A stretch of 64,000 nt of DNA. It comes from Nitrosomonas sp. HPC101 (GTDB taxonomy: Bacteria > Pseudomonadota > Gammaproteobacteria > Burkholderiales > Nitrosomonadaceae). A program made the position numbers and the translations under genes. Of the stretch, positions 28,501-36,967 are shown piece by piece. Within the stretch, counting starts at the first letter, position 1, and each line of letters opens with the position of its first letter. Location: NCBI RefSeq assembly GCF_009833125.1, contig NZ_QRCC01000001.1:62001-126000 (forward strand). The letters run 5' to 3'. A model generated the notes under the pieces. The model was not told the origin of the DNA. It saw only the letters and a list, made by a program, of their open reading frames with translations, and made no database searches.

Positions 28501-29437
28501 CCGTGAGTTGTCCGGCCTGCTTTTGCTCCAATCGGCTGATAAAACTCAGATCAGCCTTGGGCAAATCTCCGGAAAACACATTGGGATCCAGGCCGTTGAA
28601 TACCAGATTGGCATTCAGCAATGGTAATTCATCAAAAGGGTGAATGGTGAATATGCCATGACCATCCAGCTTGCCATCCCTTACAGTCAATGCAGCCCGC
28701 ACTTTCTGCAGATTACCGGCCAGATGAACTGCTGCATAGCCAGATCTGTCCCTGGTATTGGCAGCATCTGCCCAATTGTAAAATACCAATTGTGAAGTCA
28801 GGTCAAACGGTGGATCCGGGGCAATCTGCAGGTTGCCCGCTATTTTTCCCTGCTCCAGTTCAAGTGCCAATGTTTGCAGACGATGACGCTTGCCATCACT
28901 ATCCAGCCGCAAGGCAAGATCAGTGACAACCAGATCTGGCTGGTCGTTACCCAATGTATAAGTCTTCAGCGAGCGGATACCCAGTTTCTCGATCACCATG
29001 CTGACTGGAAGTGAAAGGCTTTCGGGTTGCTGAATTGGTTCTTCATCTTCAGAAGGTGCACTATGTACTTCTACGGATTGAATCATCAGTGCCTCGATCA
29101 ACAAATTCCCCGTCAGCAAATGCTGTGGTTGCCAGCGGAAAGTCATATCTTCGACTCTGGCAACCAGTTCATCGCTTTGATAAGCAATCGTTCCAGCATG
29201 AACGGTATGATGCAGGCTGCCGGAGACATCGGAAAATGTCAGCGCCCCTCCCGTGGCCCGGGCAGCAGTCGCAAGCAACCAGTGCAAGCCGACAGAAGTG
29301 AAAGTCAGCCAGTAAATGCCTCCTGCCACAATCAGTATCAGCGCCGCCAGTATTCCTGATAGCCACCTCCCGAAATGCCACGCAGATTTCACAGAAGGTT
29401 GCGGTGCCGGATTTTCGTTATCTGCCTGATGATCCAT
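25544..29437 (-). CDS. tamB: Translocation and assembly module protein TamB
   Basis: Giant inner-membrane-anchored periplasmic protein of 1297 residues (E. coli TamB has 1259). With TamA it spans the envelope and helps place autotransporters, and probably phospholipids, in the outer membrane. A single helix at about 28-50 anchors it. The body is a long repetitive beta structure of ~30-residue units, and the C-terminal DUF490/TamB domain is clear (RDTRFEAYGQQLQVRRGIVNFDGPLDNPGLNV). ATG 29437 lies one base after the tamA stop, indicating coupled translation; open frame upstream of it is just tamA antiframe. Confidence 0.93.
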   Translation of the reverse strand: MDHQADNENPAPQPSVKSAWHFGRWLSGILAALILIVAGGIYWLTFTSVGLHWLLATAARATGGALTFSDVSGSLHHTVHAGTIAYQSDELVARVEDMTFRWQPQHLLTGNLLIEALMIQSVEVHSAPSEDEEPIQQPESLSLPVSMVIEKLGIRSLKTYTLGNDQPDLVVTDLALRLDSDGKRHRLQTLALELEQGKIAGNLQIAPDPPFDLTSQLVFYNWADAANTRDRSGYAAVHLAGNLQKVRAALTVRDGKLDGHGIFTIHPFDELPLLNANLVFNGLDPNVFSGDLPKADLSFISRLEQKQAGQLTGHIAISNTQARPLDQEGIPLKEARVQLLWTGDEIHLDDIALRLSEQEAVPGSLTGKANWQISTRTGQADIQVRRLNPASLKSNLHPANLSGNLYFSGNQDSQQGWIKLRDETLKMNMDMALMRVASAITIEKLDLTHGDSSMSGHGTLQLDESQPFTFEGLLRQFDVSAFADVSPSNLNATFKLAGQLAPQPAANIDFAFDPSRFANQPITGQGAFALLQSGRIKSDARLRLGDNQLEIKGVLGHPEDRLSVILAAPKLAQLGFGLQGDIRSHIELSGIVDHPDVAFELDSNHFNFRDEHQLAHLDARGSLRGTAVQLDLQTGMYQEGTETRLQKLSIGLSGTQAQHQLLLTSQIDQATEARFQARGGLIARSGDMQRFQWDGVIEKLAVTGAVPFDLMTQPSIRISPEAVKLGHARIAVAAGEIDIQDAQWTPKRWSTQGDFSGIALRSGGLPPESTEPLKLGGSWQFTADQQLAGHLRIQREKGDFILPTESPFALGLQALTLNLLAENNNLNGQLAVRGEHVGETTARISIPLQPVGAAWEIRKNAPLNGDLQLNLPDLAWIGSLAGDNLRSEGRLTAHARVTGTLEQPELQGKVTGDTLAIALLDQGLQLKEGKLLVDFNQDRIALETLDFTAPLEKPSKDKLLKGLELEQKSGHLHASGGVDIHSQQSNLTIELDHLPVAQQEDRWIVVSGNSVIGFKDQALDITGELMTDIGFIKQPKAGTPGLADDVIITGRTDSKPESQALKMNLDATLDFGERFFLRASGLEGRLAGQLHLHSEPGQLLSATGTIATRDTRFEAYGQQLQVRRGIVNFDGPLDNPGLNVLAVRGGLGVEAGVEVTGTVRHPKIKLISQPEVPDLEKLSWIVLGRPADKSGLDSGLLLNAAGSILGGSDEGVLDSITQGLGIDDFSIRQQEGGSLTDQVGMIGKRLSSRAYLSFEHGLTSSSAGVAKLTYSLFPQVSVVTRAGDDSAVDLFYNFQFD

Positions 29438-29438
29438 A

Positions 29439-31256
29439 TCAGAATGCCACTGCAATGGAAAAATGTACCCGTAATGTGCCGGTATCATGCCGCCTGGCCA
29501 GATCAAGCGCAAAAGGGCCGGCCGGACTGCGCCAGCGTGCACCGACACCATAACCCACTGCCAGATCAAATTCCTTCCATTTATCCGCTGCATCACCGAT
29601 ATCCGTAAATACAGCGCCCCCCCAATCGTTCGTGAACCAGTGCACATACTCTGCTGTCCCGGTTGCAAGAACACGCCCGCCAACAATGGCATTTCCTTCA
29701 CGCACGCCGAGACTCAGAAAATCATACCCACGAATGGATTGAATTCCCCCCGCACGAAACAGGTATTCCTGCGGAATCCCTTGACGCGAAGAAGCCAGGG
29801 TATAACCCGCTTCTGCACGAAAATAGAGCGTATCCCGCCGACCGATCGGCAGCCAATGCTGATGCCGCAGATAGCTACGGATAAAACTCCGGTCAGACAG
29901 TGCATAGCTGGAACCGCCCCCCAGCCGCGCCTCCGAAATAAAGCCGCGGCGAACATTCACCGGATCGTCAATATCGTGATAGCGATACCACGAGTCCAGA
30001 GCCAGAGTCTCATTCACGGTTTTAGGTGCACCGGAAGGTTCCCGTTCCTCACGCTGCCAGTTGACTCCCACCTGCAAAATGGAATGGGTCGTGGTTCGTA
30101 TTCTGGAAAAATCCACACGCTGATTGAAGGTTTTCAGATTCTTGATATCGGTCATCTCAACACGCACCCCGGATGAATACCGGTAACGATTGGCATCGGG
30201 CAAGGTGTCTATTCTCGTGGAAAAAGTCTGGCGTTTTTGTTCCAGGCGCAGCAGACTGCTCAGATTCCAGGCGCGTCCAAGGAAATTATAATCACGATAA
30301 TTGATTTCACCACGTGCACCGTTGTTGGAGCTGTAGCCAATGCCTGCACCAAATTGTTTAGATTTTGCCTCGGTCAATGTGACGATCACCGGCACAGCCT
30401 CGTGCAAAGCTGGATCCGGTTTGATCGTCACAGCAGCCGCATTGAATAGCTTGCCATTCTGCAACGCCACCTGAAAAGCCAGCAACTGATCCCGGCGATA
30501 GGGATCACCTGGACGAAAAGGTGCGCTGTTTTGAATCACATCCGGCCGATAACGCTCCAGTCCGGTAATCTGCAATTCGCCATAACGGTATGCCGGGCCG
30601 GAATCGATGATGATTGACAACGTTGCCTGGGCAGTATCCGGATCCACTTTTGCCTGGCTTTCGACGATACGGGCAGTAGCAAAATCTCTGCTCGCCACAC
30701 TGGAAAGCAAAGCAGATTTGGCATCTTCCCAGCGTGCACTGCGAAAAATCTTTCCTGGCTTCAGCGGCCACTCAGCGCGTAACTGTTCTACACGAGCACG
30801 GTACACGGGTTCATCCGTCGCCAATGCTCCCTGGAATTCGATTGCCACGGCAGCTACACGCGTGCGTGGGCCTGGCTTAACACGCAACTCATATGCCTTG
30901 GCTTTACCGTTTCCCTTTTTCTTGTCAAATTCAACTTCAGGGGTGAAATAACCTTCCGTTGCCAGCAGCTCAACAGATTCCTGTCTGATTTTGCGCGCAT
31001 ACGCTGCCAGATCAATTTCATCCTTGAATGGTTTGGGTGGAAGCGTAATATATTTTTCCAGCAGTTTTTTAGCAGTAGATGGTGCGATAATCGCCACCTC
31101 AACAGGATCCGGCTTCTTTTCCATTTTCGCCTCTTTTCCAGTAGCGGAAGCTGCCAGGACAATTCCGCAACAGGACAAATACAATAGGCCGGACAGCAGT
31201 AATACGGCATTCCAATTATATTTTCCCTGATGGAAAACCTCTTTCAGCCATTTCAT
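29439..31256 (-). CDS. tamA: Outer-membrane translocation and assembly module protein TamA
   Basis: Omp85-family outer-membrane barrel of about 605 residues. An N-terminal signal-like helix (WNAVLLLSGLLYLSCCGIVLA) is followed by POTRA domains (about 60-290) and a 16-strand surface-antigen barrel ending in the outer-membrane-type aromatic residue (IAVAF). The barrel contains GGIQSIRGYDFLSLG, the lid-lock region typical of Omp85 proteins. The frame is open to 31400; I prefer ATG 31256 (MKWLKEVF) because the signal follows, although no strong ribosome site is visible. Operon with tamB, one base apart. Confidence 0.9.
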   Translation of the reverse strand: MKWLKEVFHQGKYNWNAVLLLSGLLYLSCCGIVLAASATGKEAKMEKKPDPVEVAIIAPSTAKKLLEKYITLPPKPFKDEIDLAAYARKIRQESVELLATEGYFTPEVEFDKKKGNGKAKAYELRVKPGPRTRVAAVAIEFQGALATDEPVYRARVEQLRAEWPLKPGKIFRSARWEDAKSALLSSVASRDFATARIVESQAKVDPDTAQATLSIIIDSGPAYRYGELQITGLERYRPDVIQNSAPFRPGDPYRRDQLLAFQVALQNGKLFNAAAVTIKPDPALHEAVPVIVTLTEAKSKQFGAGIGYSSNNGARGEINYRDYNFLGRAWNLSSLLRLEQKRQTFSTRIDTLPDANRYRYSSGVRVEMTDIKNLKTFNQRVDFSRIRTTTHSILQVGVNWQREEREPSGAPKTVNETLALDSWYRYHDIDDPVNVRRGFISEARLGGGSSYALSDRSFIRSYLRHQHWLPIGRRDTLYFRAEAGYTLASSRQGIPQEYLFRAGGIQSIRGYDFLSLGVREGNAIVGGRVLATGTAEYVHWFTNDWGGAVFTDIGDAADKWKEFDLAVGYGVGARWRSPAGPFALDLARRHDTGTLRVHFSIAVAF

Positions 31257-31398
31257 GCGAATGAAATAACATTCGAACATACACCACAAACACATCGTCT
31301 GCTTGCCTTGGATGCGCGTATAAATTTTCAGAGTGAAAGGGAAATTCATGAATAGCCGACTGCGGTAAGTAGCGAGCATTTTACAATAAGAGAACAAC

Positions 31399-32079
31399 AT
31401 GTTTGTATCAAGACCATTCCAGCCAGACTGTCGTCATTGCCCTCGCCTGGCACAGCATCTGGATCAGATTAAAATCGACCATCCTGACTATCATGCCCGA
31501 CCAGTCGCCTCTTTTGGCGATCTCCCGGCAAAATTACTGATTGTTGGTCTTGCGCCAGGCCTGCATGGTGCCAACCGAACCGGCCGCCCGTTTACCGGCG
31601 ACTATGCGGGTATCCTGCTGTATAAAACGCTGTATAAATTTGGTTTTGCCAGTCATTACGAATCACTTGCCGCTGACGATGCGCTCCGCCTGATCGATTG
31701 CCGGATTACCAATGCGGTCAAATGCCTGCCACCCGCCAACAAACCTCTGCCGGCAGAAATCCGACAATGCAATCCTTTTTTGGCTGCAGAACTGAATGAT
31801 TTCGCTAAAAATGGCGGACAGGCTGTGCTGGCGCTGGGCACTGTTGCTCATCAGGCCGTGCTGATGGCACTGAAATGTCGCAATGCTGATTTCCCCTTCA
31901 GTCATGGCGCCATTCATTCTATACCGGTCGGGCTAAGGCTCTATGACAGCTACCATTGCAGTCGCTACAACACTCAAACTCGACGCCTGACTGAAACCAT
32001 GTTTGAACAGATTTTCGATAAAATCTGCCGGGATACAGCAGCTGTCAATCCTCCCTCATCACCTCCATCGGCAAAATAG
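31399..32079 (+). CDS. Uracil-DNA glycosylase, family 5 (UdgB type)
   Basis: DNA repair enzyme of 226 residues that removes uracil, and in this family also hypoxanthine and other deaminated bases, from DNA. The family 5 motif GLAPGLHGANRTGRPFTGD is clear at about 50-68, and the second motif appears as HCSRYNTQTRRLT near 190. Cysteines CRHC (16-19) and a later NAVKCLPP suggest the usual iron-sulfur cluster. It is divergent from tamA across about 140 bases. The last 25 residues are Pro/Ser-rich and poorly conserved. Confidence 0.88.
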   Translation: MFVSRPFQPDCRHCPRLAQHLDQIKIDHPDYHARPVASFGDLPAKLLIVGLAPGLHGANRTGRPFTGDYAGILLYKTLYKFGFASHYESLAADDALRLIDCRITNAVKCLPPANKPLPAEIRQCNPFLAAELNDFAKNGGQAVLALGTVAHQAVLMALKCRNADFPFSHGAIHSIPVGLRLYDSYHCSRYNTQTRRLTETMFEQIFDKICRDTAAVNPPSSPPSAK

Positions 32080-32248
32080 GCATACGGGAGTTGCCAGCGT
32101 AGCGCGGACGCATGAGGAATACGCCCCAATGTCTGCTATACCAGCAACGATAAACCACCGGCCCGCCACGCTTTGATATGCAATCTCCATTGTTGCGATG
32201 ATATCGCCAGTTATCCTCCTGGAAACAACTGAAGACAACTGTAATCAT
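32045..32248 (-). CDS. Possible small protein of unknown function
   Basis: A 67-codon frame on the minus strand overlapping the 3' end of the glycosylase gene by 35 bases. The peptide is rich in Trp, Tyr, Arg and Gly (GGPVVYRCWYSRHWGVF, RPRYAGNSRMPILP), which looks more protein-like than chance. There is no convincing ribosome binding site (only a purine-poor AAATAAAGA before the ATG) and I do not recognise a family. Held at low confidence. Confidence 0.25.
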   Translation of the reverse strand: MITVVFSCFQEDNWRYHRNNGDCISKRGGPVVYRCWYSRHWGVFLMRPRYAGNSRMPILPMEVMRED

Positions 32249-32361
32249 TCTTTATTTTTAGACGGCAAGGACAAAGCTTGCGCATAAGCAGGCATCCGGG
32301 AATGAATCAGTCTGGCAATACCGGCTTATTGCAATTGTTTTGAATTCTTCATGGCTATCTG

Positions 32362-33834
32362 TCAGAGCATAGGAGCCAGGAGACTTACTGCTCGTGATGA
32401 AAGCTTCTTATAGAGAGGGAGCGCCTCCATATCTGAATAGCTGAGTTTTTGCGAAGTGAGCATATCTTCTCTCAAGGCCAACTCTAACTGGCGATTGAGC
32501 CCCTGGTCTTTTACCAAAGCAGCAATCTCAAAGTTCAGAAAAAATGATCTCGAATCCAGGTTCATTGAGCCAATCATCGAGATATCATCATCGATCAGCA
32601 AAGTCTTTTGATGCAGGAATCCGCTGTTGTACTGGTAGAACTCCACCCCCACTTTAAGCAGTTTTTCCAGGTAGACCTTCGAAGCAAGTTTTACCCAGCG
32701 GTTATCACTCGGTCCCGGTACTATGATTTTAACCTCAACACCTCTTAAAACCGCCAGGGTTAAAGCATCCATCAATCCTTCTGGAGGAACGAAATAAGGG
32801 GTTGTCATCCAGATTCTATTTGTGGCTGATTTTATCAACTCCAGATGAGCCAGCGAACAAGCCTCAATATGATCCGCCGGGCCCGTGTGCAACACCAGTG
32901 CATCACTCCCTTCGGTTGCATAGTCACCTGGCCAGTCCAGCTCTAAAATCTCTTCGCGAATCCAGTACCAGTCTTTCATGAAGGCTATCTGAGCGGCCAT
33001 TGCGCCGGGACCCGCCAGCTTCACGTGGGTATCGCGCCACGCTCCCAGTCGGGGATTATTTCCCAGATACTCATCGCCTACATTATAGCCACCAACGAAC
33101 ACAACTCTTCCGTCGATCACAACATTCTTGCGATGATTGCGAAAATTAACCTGGAAATGGGCAAACCATCCTTTTATTGAGAAAAAGTAGCTGGACCGAA
33201 TGCCAGCCGCACTCATTTTCTCAATGATTCTTTTATGAATATTACCGTTGCTGCCGACTTTGTCACACAGGAAATAAACCCGCACGCCAGAACTCGCCTT
33301 CTGAATCAGAAGATCGATGAAGCGGGTTCCGATTTCATCCGCTTTAAAAATATAAAACTGAACCAGTATGTAATGTCGGGCTGCTTCGATCTCTGCAAAC
33401 ATCGATGAAAATGTCTGCTCTCCACTCAGCAGCAGCTCGGCTTTATTGTATTTCAGGAAGCCGGGCTGTGCCGTTTGGGCAGTGATCGCATCAAAAGCCC
33501 TTAAATTCCAGGGTGCAGGGGCTTGAAAGGCAGAGGCGCTTTCCAGTTCCGCAAGTTTTGCTTCTGCTGTTTTATCATGTTCTTTCCGGTCTTTGATATA
33601 GCCAATGAATCGATTACGTCCAAAAACCAGAAAGAGTGGAACTGCGATAAAAGGAAAACTGACAAGAGCTATAATCCAGGCAGTCGTTCCCTGGGGAGTC
33701 CGTGTACGCCATAGCGCCAGAATAGCGCAGCCTAACCCCGCCAGATAAAACAGCGGTGTAATGACATAAAAGATTAACTCCAGCGGCCAGTCGGCAATGA
33801 GCTGTTTAATTGAAATTGAAACTTCAGCAGCCAT
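32362..33834 (-). CDS. cls: Cardiolipin synthase, phospholipase D family
   Basis: Inner-membrane enzyme that joins two phosphatidylglycerols into cardiolipin. It is 490 residues long with two N-terminal membrane helices (ELIFYVITPLFYLAGLGCAILALW, TTAWIIALVSFPFIAVPLFLVFG). Two HKD-type catalytic motifs are seen: HRKNVVIDGRVVFVGGYN near 227 and HQKTLLIDDDISMIGSMN near 405. I chose ATG 33834; a TTG three codons upstream is an alternative. It stands alone. Confidence 0.92.
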   Translation of the reverse strand: MAAEVSISIKQLIADWPLELIFYVITPLFYLAGLGCAILALWRTRTPQGTTAWIIALVSFPFIAVPLFLVFGRNRFIGYIKDRKEHDKTAEAKLAELESASAFQAPAPWNLRAFDAITAQTAQPGFLKYNKAELLLSGEQTFSSMFAEIEAARHYILVQFYIFKADEIGTRFIDLLIQKASSGVRVYFLCDKVGSNGNIHKRIIEKMSAAGIRSSYFFSIKGWFAHFQVNFRNHRKNVVIDGRVVFVGGYNVGDEYLGNNPRLGAWRDTHVKLAGPGAMAAQIAFMKDWYWIREEILELDWPGDYATEGSDALVLHTGPADHIEACSLAHLELIKSATNRIWMTTPYFVPPEGLMDALTLAVLRGVEVKIIVPGPSDNRWVKLASKVYLEKLLKVGVEFYQYNSGFLHQKTLLIDDDISMIGSMNLDSRSFFLNFEIAALVKDQGLNRQLELALREDMLTSQKLSYSDMEALPLYKKLSSRAVSLLAPML

Positions 33835-33843
33835 TCTTTCCAA

Positions 33844-34234
33844 TATCCTTTACTCGTATCAGCCCGCCCTTTGTGTGGGAATTTCCTGTTTTTTTATATC
33901 CTGCGAAGATGGCGACCTGAAATGGTTTTTAAGAAACCTCCGATTAAAAATCCTTTGCACATGCCCGGGAATGGAGATGCCTCATTTTAACAGACAGCTT
34001 TTTACTCAAACTCAAGCAGTATCAACTGTGAGAAAGGATTGCAGTTTATCGCGGTTTGATTTTTCTCATTCGGTTTTTCCTTTCAAATTGTTGAAAACAA
34101 ATATATCGGCCCCAAATATCGACGGAATGGCCTGGTGATAACTTATTCATCGAGGTTACCAGAGGCGGATAAACGATTCGCTGTGGTGTCCAGATCCGAT
34201 TGACGCCCGAATTACATCTTGATACATTCAACGC
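33844..34234. other. Intergenic stretch without a supported gene
   Basis: About 390 bases between cls and the phenolic-oxidation genes. Short frames on both strands lack ribosome sites and recognisable products. The right end leads into the inverted repeat at 34235. Confidence 0.5.
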
Positions 34235-34269
34235 ATCTATAGAAAGAGGCATTTAGGATTTCTATAGAT
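34235..34269. promoter_or_regulatory. 11-base inverted repeat, candidate operator of the phenolic-oxidation unit
   Basis: ATCTATAGAAA (34235-34245) and its exact reverse complement TTTCTATAGAT (34259-34269) flank a 13-base spacer, ending 38 bases before the ATG at 34308. Centre-to-centre distance is 24 bases, suiting a dimeric or tetrameric regulator. No regulator gene is adjacent. Confidence 0.5.
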
Positions 34270-34307
34270 TCCTCTGTGAGATCGTTACCTGACAGGAGTC
34301 TGTGAAA

Positions 34308-34931
34308 ATGGCTACTCGCCGACAATTCCTTCAGGGCTCGCTAGCTGCAGCGGGTCTTGCCATGGCGACCGATACCCTTGCCGATAGCCGGATCCTTGCA
34401 GCGATGCAAGATCCTGCTAAAGATTGCCTCAAACTGGAAGCCGCACTGTTCGAGCCTGCACACGCATACAGCGCAGCGTTTGGCGCCGCCGCCCGGCGCA
34501 TGGGTTTGCCCGCCTTTGCCATCGACCATGACATCACACCAGTCTGGCTGCATGTGGTACAACTCTGGCGCAACATGCCGGTTGCGATTGGAGGGCTGAC
34601 CTCGCAGACGCCACTCCTGCTGCTCGAACAATCGGCACGCGATTACGGGCTGCGGGTAAGGTTTCGTGGCGAACATCACCCTGCCGGGCAAAACATGGTC
34701 AGCCACTTGCTGGAAGGGCCCGGCGACATTCTCCATGCCTTTGAGGCCGGAACGATCCACGGAGCTGATTATGGCACCTGTATGGCGCATGCCCTCATCC
34801 ACTGCCCCATGGCCACCAGCCATCAGCAAACTGCGCGGCTGCAGATCACCACAACTGCGAACGACCGCACTGAGCTGGCACCACTGTACTCTTGGATCAT
34901 GGTCCCTCGTGAACAAGGAACAACCACATGA
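34308..34931 (+). CDS. Tat-signal protein of unknown function, linked to a VAO-type oxidase
   Basis: Protein of 207 residues that begins with a twin-arginine export signal (ATRRQFLQGSLAAAGLAMATDTLA), so it should be exported folded. I recognise no domain. It has several His-rich spots (GEHHPAGQN, ALIHCPMATSHQQ) and ends with WIMVPREQG. I chose ATG 34308 because AGGAG lies nine bases upstream; GTG 34302 is too close to it. It overlaps the flavoprotein gene by four bases (ATGA), so the two are tightly coupled and probably work together in the periplasm. Possibly an assembly factor or accessory subunit. Confidence 0.7.
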   Translation: MATRRQFLQGSLAAAGLAMATDTLADSRILAAMQDPAKDCLKLEAALFEPAHAYSAAFGAAARRMGLPAFAIDHDITPVWLHVVQLWRNMPVAIGGLTSQTPLLLLEQSARDYGLRVRFRGEHHPAGQNMVSHLLEGPGDILHAFEAGTIHGADYGTCMAHALIHCPMATSHQQTARLQITTTANDRTELAPLYSWIMVPREQGTTT

Positions 34932-36574
34932 AGCTTCCCTTTGATGTAAGCCAAACCAGCTTCGACGCTGCAGTGCAGGAATTCCGCAAGATCGTCGGCA
35001 CCGAGTGGGTCTTCACCGGTAGCGAAGACGTAGCACTGTATCGCGATGCATATTCGCTGATATGGGATGAAGCACACGAACTGGTACCATCCGGCGCCAT
35101 CGCCCCTGCCTCCACTGAAGAAGTACAAGCTGTGGTGCGCATCGCCAACCGCTACCGGCTGCCTCTTTTCCCCATTTCCACCGGCAAGAATCTGGGCTAC
35201 GGCGGCTCGGCACCCAACATGACCGGCACATTCATCGTCGACCTTAAGCGGATGAATCGCATCATCGAGGTCGATGACCGCAGAAACTTCTGTATTGTCG
35301 AACCCGGCGTGTCGTACTTTGATCTGTACAACCATATTCAAAAGCATGGCAAGCGGCTGATGATGGACATTCCCGATCCAGGCTGGGGCAGTCCGCTTGG
35401 CAACGCGCTCGACCATGGCGTCGGCTACACCTAGATGAACTACCGTGACCACTTCGGTTCGCATTGCGGTATGGAAGTGGTACTGCCGGACGGCGAAATC
35501 ATGCGCACGGGCATGGCAGCCGTACCAGGTGCCGAAACCTGGGCTGAGAACAAGTACGGCTATGGCGCTTATGTCGATGGACTGTTTGCTCAGGCAAACT
35601 TCGGTATCGTCACCAGAATGGGCTTTTGGATGCAACCCGCGCCGGATCATTTCCTTTCTGCCATGGTCAGGGTGCCCCGCTATCGCGACCTGGCCGCATT
35701 GATCGATGGCGTCAACCTCATGGAAGACCAGGGCCTGGTCGGCCATCCGCGCTACTCCTGCCCGATGGACCCGCTGATCCTGCAGATGGAGCCGGAGGTG
35801 TACAAACCCACGCCGGAGCTGATGCAGCTCAACAGCCAGCCGGGTGGCGCCAGCGTGGAGAAATACGAAGCATATGCACGTAAGCAGGGACATGAGTTCT
35901 GGAATGTATTGCTTAACTTTTACGGCCCGAAGGAAACCATCTACGCAAGCTGGGCTTATGCACAAAAGCTGTTTGGAACTATTCCCGGCGTGAAGTTCGA
36001 GGAAATTGAGAACTATCCGGATCCCTTGCGAAACCAGAAAGCTACTTCCGGAGCTCGACACAAGGTGGCACTGGGCATCCCCAATATGTCGATTTTCTCC
36101 ATCGGTGCACGCTCAGCCGCGATGCCGCAACCCAGTGACGGTCACGTCTGGTTCTCGCCCATCATTGCCCGCTCCGGTGAATCTTTCATGCGTGCGCATG
36201 AAGTATTCAGCAAGGCGGCGCGCGAGCTGAATATCACCTCTGCTCCGATTGGCGTCACAAACGTGCCCCAGACCTGGCAATACCGCACCTATGTGTATCT
36301 ATTTCCGGTGTTCGTCTCGCGTTCGAACAAGGAGCACAATCGCAAAGCGGTGCAGGATTTCCACAACCTGATCCGAATCGCCGCCGATCACGGCTGGACA
36401 GAATACCGTACAGCACCGTCGTTCCAGAATGCTGTAGCAGGAACATATTCATTCAACAACAACATTCTCATGCGCTTCCAGGAGCAGCTGAAAGACACCA
36501 TCGACCCGGAAGGTATCATGGCGCCGGGCCGGGGCGGCATCTGGCCACGCCGATACCGGGAGAACAAGTCATGA
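34928..36574 (+). pseudogene. VAO/p-cresol-methylhydroxylase-like flavoprotein, interrupted by an in-frame TAG
   Basis: FAD-dependent oxidase/dehydrogenase of the vanillyl-alcohol oxidase family, which oxidises para-alkyl phenols. The first half (168 codons) carries the FAD-binding fold (FPISTGKNLGYGGSAPN, FCIVEPGVSYFDLYNHI, DHGVGYT). A TAG at 35432-35434 interrupts the frame where relatives usually have Pro. The same frame then continues for 379 codons (MNYRDHFGSHCGMEVVLPDGE to MAPGRGGIWPRRYR). The full product would be about 548 residues, normal for the family. TAG is directly followed by ATG, so reinitiation as a split protein is conceivable, but no ribosome site is visible. The next gene encodes a cytochrome c, as in PchF/PchC pairs. 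Confidence 0.85.
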
Positions 36575-36936
36575 AAAATATAACCTCCTCGCTTGCACTG
36601 GTATTCATGCTGCTTGCGCCTCTTGCGTCCTCAGCGCAATCACCCGCACCGGCTGTGGATGAAACCCTGCTACGGCGAGGCAATGAACTGTATCAGTACT
36701 GGTGTGCCACTTGCCACGGTCGTGGTCCGGGCCATCCGGGCACACAGGCGCTGGAAACCCGCTACGGCGGCGCACTGCCTGCTGTACTCGAAGATCGGCC
36801 CAACCTCACTCCGGATTTTGTTGGGGCATTCGTGCGCAATGGGATTTCCATCATGCCGTTCTTCCGCAAGACAGAGATCAACGACGAGGAATTGGCCGCC
36901 ATTGGTGCCTACCTCTCACATACCCCAATTAAATAA
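36571..36936 (+). CDS. Cytochrome c subunit paired with the VAO-type flavoprotein
   Basis: Small secreted cytochrome c of 121 residues with a signal peptide (residues 1-22) and one heme site CATCH at 45-49; the axial Met is in ISIMPFF. Such PchC-like cytochromes accept electrons from the flavoprotein subunit of p-cresol methylhydroxylase. The start overlaps the flavoprotein stop by four bases, supporting a two-subunit complex. The gene is intact although its partner has a stop codon. Confidence 0.85.
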   Translation: MKNITSSLALVFMLLAPLASSAQSPAPAVDETLLRRGNELYQYWCATCHGRGPGHPGTQALETRYGGALPAVLEDRPNLTPDFVGAFVRNGISIMPFFRKTEINDEELAAIGAYLSHTPIK

Positions 36937-36967
36937 CCGGCTGCAAAATCATAGTAGATATACCATC

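Noticed and set aside
34823-36061. 412-codon minus-strand frame across the Tat protein and flavoprotein genes
   Set aside because: Antisense shadow of GC-rich genes; the plus strand has clear families and coupled starts. The frame is long only because of codon bias.
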